Positions 55,999 to 64,000 of a stretch of DNA of 64,000 nucleotides are shown here, piece after piece (the stretch's first letter is position 1; each line of letters begins with the position of its first letter). The translations under genes and the position numbers were made by a program. The notes beneath the pieces were generated by a model. That model did no database searches. It worked only from the letters and a program-made list of their open reading frames with translations, and was not told the origin of the DNA. This DNA is from Mimachlamys varia (lineage: Eukaryota; Mollusca; Bivalvia; Pectinida; Pectinidae): NCBI GenBank assembly GCA_947623455.1, contig OX392538.1, forward strand, positions 30,379,001 to 30,443,000, in the 5' to 3' direction.

Positions 55999-56390
55999 TT
56001 AAAGGCCCAATATAAGTTACTTCAGGGAAATTTTCGTGATTCTAAAAAAATATGAAAAAAAATCCAGTTGATAAACATGCAAAAATAAGCCTGAAACGAA
56101 GTAAAGCTGAGCGGTAACTAACAAGAAACTCTTGACAAAAAATCCAACGAATTGAAAATGATACAGGTGGGGCCCACTTCAACAACAAACCGAAGGTAGA
56201 AGACGGTTCGAAATGGACGCGTGTTTACAAATAGCGTCTTGCAACTGCTGCTGTACCGGTAACCGCGTAAGAAATCACCTTGAATATGGCTGATATCAGT
56301 TAATATTAACTAGATCTATAAATACAATAAGTTATTAGGCTTGATTTTCGCTTCAACTTTTGCCGAAAGTTACGTATATTGGGCCTTTAA
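55999..56390 (-). mobile_element. TTAA-flanked MITE (family D), copy 3
   Basis: Intact TTAA at 55999-56002 and 56387-56390. The element (384 bp) is inverted relative to the other two copies: AACTGCTGCTGTACCGGT in the interior and GGCCCACTTCAACAACAAAC on the plus strand. Confidence 0.9.
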
Positions 56391-56509
56391 TCAATATACA
56401 CTTACAATAATGTATATAGACAATTGTTTTAAATACACAGTATTGAGGTGATTCCATGAATACACTGTAATATAAAAATACTAATTTTTACACATATTAA
56501 ACAGATATA

Positions 56510-56576
56510 ATAGGCCGGATTGATTAAATGATTGACACTTGGCCATCTACGCCGGCGGCTGGTGTTCGATCCTTGA
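56510..56576 (+). mobile_element. Possible SINE-B head fragment
   Basis: GGCCGGATTGATTAAATGAT, TGACACTTGGCCATC and GGCGGCTGGTGTTCGATCC follow the order of the SINE-B tRNA-like head. The body is absent. Weak. Confidence 0.4.
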
Positions 56577-57315
56577 AGTCGCCATACGCATTTCATATTC
56601 AGAAAAAGAGTATTTTTCTCCTGCACACACAACTCCAATAACCTTGGTGGAGTATAAATTGTTCTGAGGTTTGTGTGCTGAAGCATTTAGGTGAGGTTGC
56701 ACTATTAAAGATGTTGTTAAAAGCATAATCCCACTACAAACAGAGCACAATACAAACACAGATGCATACACAAAAAGTAAGATACTAGCCATGTGGCATA
56801 TGACTAACATTAAGGTATATGATACGGCAACTCCTGCAATTCATCAGAATTGTAAATATTGATTGAATTGATTTGATACAAATTGTATGTCTATTTACTA
56901 TTAAGCGCTTTAGAAAAGCTTATATTAGATAAATACATTGTTACGTTTTATATATTTTAATTTATTTATATTCTAGACTCCAAAAAACGATACAGTTTGG
57001 CTTAATGTAGACCTACATGTACAACTGTGGCCAAATTTAAGCAACACGCTTTTTATATCAATCATGACGAAGGGTCAGTTTAAATATACTGAGAAACATG
57101 TGTATAAAAGAAAGACTTATAAGGAAATAAAGCCTTGTGAGTGAAACAAATCTTAATGGGAATGTTGGCTAGACATTTAAACAGCCGAAACAAAATACAA
57201 ACATAATAACTACTGTAGCCGGAAAAAATGAAATTATCAACTTGCAATCCTCTTCAAAATAAATACCATTGCAAGCATTACTTCCGGTATTGCATAGTTA
57301 TAGGTTAAAATGTTC
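56577..57315. other. No gene seen
   Basis: Frames at 56429-56686 and 56547-56810 (-) overlap the SINE remnant and lack motifs. Confidence 0.35.
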
Positions 57316-57690
57316 CTTCGCTTTGTTAATTGTATCTTTAAGACGTCTATGTGTCTGAATAAAACTCGAAATTTGAACTAAAGATTTTACAGGGTGTTGT
57401 TATTTTTGCAGATCATTCGGAACATCATTAGCACTATTATGAATTGTAAAGGTAAAAAAAAGTGTCGATTTTCAGAAATATTCGCTGCAAGGTGACAAAA
57501 ACATATTTTGAAGAATTCGATATTCCTTGATTAATATCTATAGATGGCGCCACTGAAGATCGTAAACAGTTTACCAGTTCTCGTTAAAATCCGAAACAAG
57601 ATTAAACATGATGAATTTGGATGCTCGTAAAATCACTGCGGATACACTGTAAATATTAAACAAAACACGAACGGAATCATTCGAGGAATG
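57316..57690 (+). repeat. Dispersed repeat family K, copy 1
   Basis: Shares with 59864-60280: GTGTGTCTGAAT, TTTGCAGAxCAT..GAACxTCATTA, a central ATAGATGGCGCCACTG and CCxxTTCTCGTTxAAA, ending in CACTGCGG. Non-coding. Nature unknown. Confidence 0.65.
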
Positions 57691-58067
57691 TCACCAAGTC
57701 CATTTAAGTTTATAAAACATAGAAAGTTAGAGAAAGTCAAAATATGTTATTATCACAACGAATGCTTGTCTATATTGAGTAATTGAGTAAGATGATGGTC
57801 TGTTCGTTGCGTGACATACTTTATGTGGGAAGAAGGGGTCAAAATGGTTTATCTGCAATAATCTGGTATATATTCAGTTTGTAAAGATCGTCTACAATGA
57901 AAAGCGAGACTAGAAGCAAGAATACTGAGTTGATAAGAACATGTACAGTGAAGTCTACACATATTACAATATATTAAATAATATAGACAGTGTATGAGGT
58001 TTTGAAAAAAAGTTATCAGCAGAGTTTTTTTGCTGACATAACTAATTATGATGAATAAAATATATAC
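57691..58067. other. No gene seen
   Basis: AT-rich unique sequence between repeat families K and I. Confidence 0.4.
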
Positions 58068-58482
58068 AAATAAGGAGTGTATCTCATTTTGACTGCGTAT
58101 ACGGTAGCATGCCCGCAGTTTGCAACGAACTATATAGCTATATTGCTAAGATAATATAGTCCCATTTAATTTCATCAATATATTGGTAAGTTTAGAAAAT
58201 ACACAGTGAACAACACTATTTTTCTTCATTACATCATTTGTAAATTTGGTATTAAATAATATTACAAGCATTAAGAATTAATTTCTATATTTATAACGAG
58301 TATAAATTACCGTCAAAGAAATTCGAATGTGCATCATTGGAATTAAAATTTTGCCAGAAACAGTTTATAAAATAATCAGACGGAAATGAAGAAACCAAAC
58401 AATGACCGTCAGCGAATATTTATTGTTCTGGAGTGGGAACGACGCCTTGCTCATGAAGGGAGAGGTGTGAATATAACAGTTT
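58068..58482 (+). repeat. Dispersed repeat family I, copy 2
   Basis: ACGGTAGCATGCCCGCAGTT, AAGATAATATAGTCCCATTT, GAAAATACACAGTGAACAAC and ACCGTCAGCGAATATTTATT align in order with 20380-20950. It has lost the central GTTGTGAC hairpin segment. Confidence 0.7.
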
Positions 58483-58561
58483 GAATGAAAGTATCCCCTG
58501 GTAATTAATGCTAGATAGAAAGTTTACTTTAATTGTGCCTGTGCACGTAGGTTTGTTTTGA

Positions 58562-58772
58562 TTTATTTTGTTTACGTCTTTTAACAGCCAAGGACATTTA
58601 AGGACGTGCCAGGTTTTGGAGTTGTAGGGCCTTGAGAAAATCCACTGAGCTACGTTCAGTACCTGACAACTGCACCACGTGGGCTTCGAACTTGCAACCC
58701 AGAGGTGGATGGCAAGTGGTAGGATGACGGACAGTTGAAAAGGAAAGTACCCACTCGGCCACCGCGCCATAC
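58562..58772 (-). mobile_element. SINE-C, minus strand
   Basis: Minus strand: GGCGCGGTGGCCGAGTGGGT head, a 25-bp insertion, CCACCTCTGGGTTGCAAGTT, CGAAGCCCACGTGG, TACTGAACGTAGCTCAGTGG, then AAAACCTGGCACGTCCTTAA and TTAAAAGACGTAAAC tail. It explains the 136- and 72-codon minus-strand frames here. Confidence 0.85.
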
Positions 58773-58872
58773 ACATAAGACAGCGTATTATGAAAGATGA
58801 ACGATAACTCAAACATTTGATTGTTCCCATAGAACTAAGAAATAAAATAATTAAAATAAAGATACTGCACTA

Positions 58873-59041
58873 TAATGTCGTCGATGAAGCAGAAGATGCT
58901 TACTCTTCCAGAACACCTGGTCCTATTCTCTTGTACTGTTACGAGGGTCTCCATGTAAATCTTTCTTCTGTTCCTATGATGCCTCTTGCTTAATCGATTT
59001 TGAGTTCGGATTATGGTTTTGTTCACACTTTGTTATTCTCT
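58873..59041 (+). mobile_element. PLE-like 3'-end fragment next to a ribozyme repeat
   Basis: GTCGTCGATGAAGCAGAAGA, CAGAACACCTGGTCCTATTC, CTTGCTTAATCGATTTTGAG, terminus CTTTGTTATTCTCT. The ribozyme-family repeat begins about 32 bp downstream in the same orientation. Confidence 0.82.
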
Positions 59042-59072
59042 TGAGTGTTTTGTTGGTATGATATATTGATGT

Positions 59073-59172
59073 CAAGAACAGCTGTATGATGCAGTTCGAT
59101 TATATCTTTTGTCATACTTTATCTATTACTAAATTTAAAAGGTGTAGCATGTTTGCGTTACATCATTTTTAT
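59073..59172 (+). mobile_element. Hammerhead-ribozyme repeat (family E), starts at the ribozyme 3' part
   Basis: Begins AGAACAGCTGTATGATGCAG, equivalent to stem III and the 3' side of stem I. It continues TTATCTATTACTAAATTTAA, AAGGTGTAGCATG, GCGTTACATCATTTTT. The catalytic box and stem II are absent. Confidence 0.72.
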
Positions 59173-59389
59173 ATACTTCTGTAATTGTCCTACAGCCTAC
59201 AGTGGTCATACTTAGACACTATTCACAGAGGTTTGTATGTTGATGATTGGTTTTCATTATCTCAAAGACGCAGGTATGTCACGTTTGTATCAACAAATGA
59301 CATTTACAGAAAAGATCACATAAACCGAGTTAAATCAAAGAAGAATACGAAAATATAGCTTCATGCTCGTGCAAATATTTTAATTGTTC
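59173..59389. other. No gene seen
   Basis: Short unique stretch; a phrase around TTTTCATTATCT.AAAG.C (59250) recurs near 59492, suggesting a local duplication. Confidence 0.35.
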
Positions 59390-59458
59390 ATGTTTCGCCC
59401 CTTGTTTTATCGATTTTTAGTTCCGAATATGGTTTTATTGACCCTTTGGTATTCTCTG
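59390..59458 (+). mobile_element. PLE-like 3'-terminal fragment
   Basis: GTTTCGCCCCTTGTTTTATC, GATTTTTAGTTCCGAATATG, TTGACCCTTTGGTATTCTCT. Ends at the standard terminus. Confidence 0.75.
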
Positions 59459-59863
59459 TCCACACCATTTTATCTATTTGAAGTTGATGATGTTTTCATT
59501 ATCTTAAAGCCACTTATCTGTCACTAATTTATCAACAAATAACTGTTAATGATATTAACATTGAAGTTCATATACACCGAGATATGGACAAGGAGGAAGT
59601 CGAAAACGTAGCTTCATACAAATATAAATCGATAGGAAATAACATCGAATAATGTTTTGTTAGAATTTCACAAAATAAAATAAAACATACCAAACCATGA
59701 AAACATTTCTCTGATATCATCTTTCATACACATTAAATGCAATAATAAAGTGCAGCTTTTTCTTTATTTTTGTTTGTGTTATTTTATTGTTTTTACAAAC
59801 TCTGATTAAAACCATAAAATGACACAATAAGTATGAATATATTAGGTTTAAATATTATTTTCT
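59459..59863. other. No gene seen
   Basis: 59490-59640 resembles 59230-59370 (CAACAAATxACxxTTxA, CACCGAG..GAxAAGxAGGA, ACGTAGCTTCAT), supporting a local duplication that includes the adjacent PLE-like ends. Confidence 0.45.
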
Positions 59864-60280
59864 GCTTTGTTAGTATGCCATTAAAGACGGCTGTGTGTCT
59901 GAATGAGAATAAAAAATGGGAACTAATATCAAAACAACACCCATTAATACACATTTAAAGCATCCCCCCCATTGTTTGCAGAACATGAAGAACCTCATTA
60001 TCACCGTGATAATATTGAAAGTGACAAAAACTGCAACACAGCAAAATTTTATGTTGAACTTTATTGCATTTCAAAAACAATCGCTGCAATAGAACAAAAA
60101 TATGTCTGGAAGTTATTCAATTTTCTTGGATGAATACTACAGATGGCGCCACTGCTGATCTTAATCAGTTGTATCCGTTCTCGTTTAAAAACCAGTGGAA
60201 ACTTATGAGTTTCGATGTATGCAAGACCACTGCGGGTAGAAAATAGAAAAACACAAGATTGCAATCTTTTGCAGAACGTC
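59864..60280 (+). repeat. Dispersed repeat family K, copy 2
   Basis: Homologous to 57316-57690 over most of its length, including AGATGGCGCCACTGCTGATC. Overlapping frames on both strands are not supported as genes. Confidence 0.65.
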
Positions 60281-60291
60281 ATTAAAAAAAT

Positions 60292-60625
60292 CATAGAATG
60301 CCGAAGTGTCAACAAAGTCATAATTTGAACTTAAAATTAACTGAACTAGGCGCAAAATACGAATTAATGTAGGGTTTACATGGAGACCATTGGTGAAAGA
60401 ACAAGAGATTACGACTAGGTTTTCTGGAAGAATATGCGTCTGATGCTTCATCAACAACATCCTTCATATAAATCTTTGTTACATCCAAATAAACATCCTC
60501 AATGTGAAAACCGAAGAAACACTCAATCACAAATCAGCATAATAATGAGCATTTTCTAAAATGTCAATCTTCATATCATACAAGAATACAAAATATTCGT
60601 CAATTAGATCAAAGATTCATTTAAG
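60292..60625 (-). mobile_element. PLE-like 3'-end fragment
   Basis: Terminus AGAATGCCGAAGTGTCAAC at about 60295; GCGTCTGATGCTTCATCAAC on the plus strand; the peptide VVDEASDAYSSRKP is readable on the minus strand. Diverged. Confidence 0.75.
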
Positions 60626-62565
60626 AAAGTGTCTTAACATGTAAGTGCCTTTAATTTCCGAGAAAATTGTTTGTTCATTGTTGCGTAATAGAACTTAACG
60701 TACGAATAAGGGGTCCAAATATGTTAATTTTTTTTTTCATTTTTAAACAATGTTATAGATATCATTACAGCATAACTACATCTCATAATCATCTTTGAAA
60801 CTGTTGCAACAAAATCACCGCATACATACAAAATCATTAGGCAAAATCAGCGAATATCATCGTCATCTTCCTCCTCATCATCATATTAGTCAGTCATAAA
60901 TTTGGTTTCAGTTATGACATTTCCACATTTAGGACATTGATTTAAATTCTAAATGTCTGTCTGTTTGTTGGTTGATTGTTCAAGGTTTTAGGTCGTATAA
61001 CTAGATTGTGTGTGTGTTACATCATCCTTCGTGTGTGTTTATAGGTGTTCTTGTGATTTTGCCGTGGGCTTAGAAAATTAAGTGTTCCAACAGTCATGTT
61101 GTAAAAAGTCATGTATCTATCATTAGCTGATGCGAAATGTTTTCCGGCCTCAAGTCATTGAATTTAACTTTATCCTGTAAACAACACTCATATATCACTA
61201 GCCACAGAGGAGGGATCCCAACTACAGCGTAAGCTGACCACACATTTATGATCGCGCGAATTTATTCATGTTTGGCCATTTAAGTATCGTCGAGTTGGGT
61301 CAAGTTGCAAAACGGTCATCACCGAATTTCGGAGGCCTACAAAATGTATATATCTTTTTTGTGAATTAATTTATCGGAGTTTTGAATGACCTTACATTTT
61401 ATCGATGCATCTTTACTCATTAAATTAACCTTTTTCTGGTATCAGTATGCATAACTATTTTACTTTATCTTTGCACTGGCAGATATATTGGTAATGTAGA
61501 TGAAGTTATTTAACTACGGATATTGTAATATTGAAATTTTGCTTCGGAAATTTGCAACAAATGTATTTTCTTGTACACTATGAGGTAGAAGTGATCCTGA
61601 TTTCGAATCTTTCTGGAACTACCTACATTTTCATAACATAATGTTGCATGTGTAGACAAAACATTTTAAGACTTAGAATAATATACATGACCGGTCCACG
61701 CGTACCTTTGTAATGAATTTGGCTATAGTTTTACAATAATTTTCTTGTTGTGTTATCATCATAGTGTCCGTATGTTACAGACACCAGATCACAGAAAGAA
61801 GCAAGTAACGGTTAAACGAGTTCAGCCAAAGTTGAAAGTAAGCTATACTCCTCATTTAAGACACTTCCGTCCGCAAGGGACGTTTCTGATTGAAACCAGG
61901 CATCAACAGCGTCCAAAGGTCAAATTGCGCGTGTTCTGAGGAACATTCTGAAGGACAGCCTTAAGCCAGCTTAAAGGACATAAAGGTCAACGGATGTGTG
62001 AGGTGTGGCTATAAATGTTTGTGACAATGACAAAAAATATCTCGTTCATCAGTCCCCTAAGGCAAATTCGCAGGATCACAGATCGTCGTAATGCGCTTTT
62101 CCAAATATATTTGGTGTAGCTGTTATATTTTTATACATCTATTTTAAGATAGTTCAAATTGACTACACAATGCTGAAGACATTGCTTTAAACAGATACAA
62201 GGTCAGAAAACGAATCTAGGATTTCATTGGTTAGACTTTGTCGCAAACACGACATAATAACGCTTCATTTTAAGCAGATACTACAATGTATGTACAATTC
62301 CATCAAACTTATTGGTATATAATTATTATTATTATTATATGCTTAACGGCCCATCAACACCGCAATGGTCAAAAGAGCCAAAACTTGGTATCACTCGAAA
62401 CTGAAAATGAAGAAGCGAAAAGCAAAATGTTAGAATAAATATTTAGAAATTTGCTTTGGTGAATTGTAATCTTTGGAACAAATTAATAGCCTTTAAATCA
62501 TTCAAAATTGTACAAACACTCATTATTTCGAACAGAGATTTGACGCATGTTTGGTATATTTTGTT
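60626..62565. other. No gene seen (1.9 kb)
   Basis: Contains a short CATCATC/CCTCCTC tract near 60860-60885 and a possible tail of the ribozyme repeat (GTGTGTGTTACATCATCC near 61010). The frame at 61745-61939 (+) is basic and starts on a non-ATG codon; not supported. Confidence 0.35.
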
Positions 62566-62764
62566 TTACTTCCTATTAACAGCCAGGGTCATTTAAGGAC
62601 GTGTCAGGTTTTTGAGGTGATGAAAAACCGGAGTACCCGGAGAAAAGCTACCGACCTACGGTCAGTACATGGCAACAACCCACGTGGGATTCGAACTCGC
62701 AACCCAGAGGTAGAGGGCTAATAGAAAGTCAGAACATCTTGACCACTCGCCAACCGCGGCCCCA
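62566..62764 (-). mobile_element. SINE-C, minus strand
   Basis: Minus strand: GGGGCCGCGGTTGGCGAGTG head, CTACCTCTGGGTTGCGAGTT, B-box GTTCGAATCCC, ACGTGGGTTGTTGCC, GACCGTAGGTCGGTAGCTTT, TCTCCGGGTACTCCGGTTTT, then ACACGTCCTTAAATGACCC and GGCTGTTAATAGGAAGTAAA. Confidence 0.88.
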
Positions 62765-63127
62765 TTTGATGCATGTTATGTTTTGAAAGAATTGTCTAAG
62801 GGTCAGCTGAAGGTCAAAGCAATCCAACAAAAAAGTTTTTTACTGTAAATGGTTCTTGGCATGTTATATAATTTATGTGCATTGAGGTTGGTCCTCACGT
62901 TTCAGCAGGTACCGATGGATAACGTATGGGCCATTCATACGTTATTGCTATATAGTAAGTAAATAAACAAGTAACTGTATATGGATATGTGATTACTATA
63001 TAACACTGTATGATAACCGCAGTGTGAAGGTATCGCATCGGATTGATGAGGCCATTTTCAGACTCATACATCGTATTTCCGTTATATATGTATATACAAT
63101 GTATCAATTGCGGATTTAGTATTTCAT
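62765..63127. other. No gene seen
   Basis: Frame at 62895-63107 (-) is without motif. AT-rich. Confidence 0.35.
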
Positions 63128-63463
63128 TTCAAGCAATAGTCATCTTTGTCTCATTGAGGAATATTCTGTATCTTTAAGTGATATGAAGATTGACGTTTTT
63201 GAGTATGCTCATTAGTGTTTACTTGTTGTGACTGATACTCGGTTCTCATTTTGAGAACTTGATGTTTATTTTGATGTGACAAAGACTTACATGGCGGGTT
63301 GTCGTCGATGAAGCAGAAGACGCTTACTCTTCCGGAACACCTGTCTTATTCTCTTGTACTTTTACAAGAGTCTCCGTGTAAATCTTTCCTTTGTTCATAT
63401 TTTGCTCCTGGTTTATTCGATTATGAGTTCGGATTATGATTTTGTGAACGCTTCGGTATTCTC
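63128..63463 (+). mobile_element. PLE-like 3'-end fragment, well preserved
   Basis: Starts in RT codons (CATCTTTGTCTCATTGAGGA, ATATTCTGTATCTTTAAGTG), then GATACTCGGTTCTCATTTTG, GTCGTCGATGAAGCAGAAGA, CTTGTACTTTTACAAGAGTC and the terminus GCTTCGGTATTCTCT. A good reference for the family 3' end. Confidence 0.85.
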
Positions 63464-64000
63464 TAGTTTATTTTCCTGATTACAAAACCATAAACAGTGT
63501 AGTAGCCTGCTGTTCAAAGTTGTTGCCAATACATTTATAAAAGTAAACAGTACGCAACCGGTCGTAGATATTTAGCTGATATTTTTGGGAAATGATTGAA
63601 TACACTGTCATGTATAGGTCTGTCCACCATACATTGTCTCCACGATCGAGTTTATTCAACTTATCTCCTCCATCTAATATATCTGACGTTTATTTGACAG
63701 TGATATTAACATACGACACAACTATTCTACATTATTACATTGATATTATAAACATTATTCCTCTAAACATAAGATATCGAAGTTCCAATCGACAGTCGTC
63801 TTTCATAACACGATTTGGGTGTCCCGAAGGACCGAATGTCAGGTTTGGGAGAGGAATGTGTGGCGTTTAGAATATTGAACACATCCTGCTTTCCCTTTTG
63901 CTTTCTAGTTTGACTCTTAAAAAAGCATTGAGCGAGTGGACCTCGATTAGTGTACCTGTTTTTATTTTTGTTTGACTTGACAAGGTGTTTTGCCGGGGGT
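63464..64000. other. No gene seen
   Basis: The 92-codon frame at 63592-63870 (+) starts on a non-ATG codon and has no recognisable domain. The window ends in unassigned sequence. Confidence 0.3.

Noticed and set aside
58420..58830. 136-codon minus-strand frame
   Set aside because: It runs through a SINE-C copy; peptide pieces such as LAIHLWVASSKPTW are translations of the tRNA-like head and recur in the frame over 27972-28192.

Overview
This 64 kb window looks like gene-poor, AT-rich nuclear DNA of a marine invertebrate, most probably a bivalve mollusc. That assignment is an inference: it rests on the tRNA-derived SINEs with their bivalve-like tails, a Penelope-like retroelement family, many short inverted-repeat elements, and one intronless metazoan GPCR reading frame. 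There are no operons, ribosome binding sites, CRISPR arrays or prokaryotic gene layout. The only intact protein-coding gene I can support is a class A (rhodopsin-like) GPCR at 26194-27444 (+), with a CCAAT/CRE-like cluster upstream and a polyadenylation signal downstream.

The rest is a dense graveyard of repeats, several families of which can be defined inside the window alone. (1) A Penelope-like (PLE-like) retroelement is present as about 16 mostly 3'-end fragments; two of them (200-1014 and 45381-46150) reach back into a decayed reverse transcriptase. (2) A small repeat carries a hammerhead self-cleaving ribozyme: intact at 21960-22003, intact core but decayed stem I at 13576-13619 (-), and inactivated by an 8-nt deletion at 16291-16326, where a tandem 383-bp unit is delimited by two ribozyme cleavage positions. 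(3) There are two tRNA-derived SINE families (B and C), plus a composite family that shares the tail of C. (4) Three copies of a roughly 370-385 bp MITE sit in TTAA target sites. (5) Several elements combine a near-perfect palindrome of 125-170 bp with a few hundred bp of TGACGTC-containing sequence. (6) A dead PIF/Harbinger transposase at 47045-47740 lies between two direct copies of one such palindrome element.

Layout: 0-5 kb, PLE-like fragment, then a 1.43 kb head-to-tail tandem duplication. 5-16 kb, scattered PLE-like, SINE and MITE pieces and the first ribozyme repeats. 16-26 kb, mostly unassigned sequence with the best ribozyme at 22.0 kb and a GAT/GGT microsatellite. 26-27.5 kb, the GPCR. 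27.8-43.9 kb, SINEs, palindromes and four minisatellites. 45-50 kb, the nested PLE-like/palindrome/Harbinger cluster. 50-64 kb, further SINE, MITE and PLE-like copies, including one PLE-like copy inserted in opposite orientation within another.

The genes do not form a pathway. The biological interest lies in the repeat ecology, above all the hammerhead-ribozyme repeat and the palindrome-headed elements. Boundaries of decayed repeats are by eye and usually good to about 10-20 bp.
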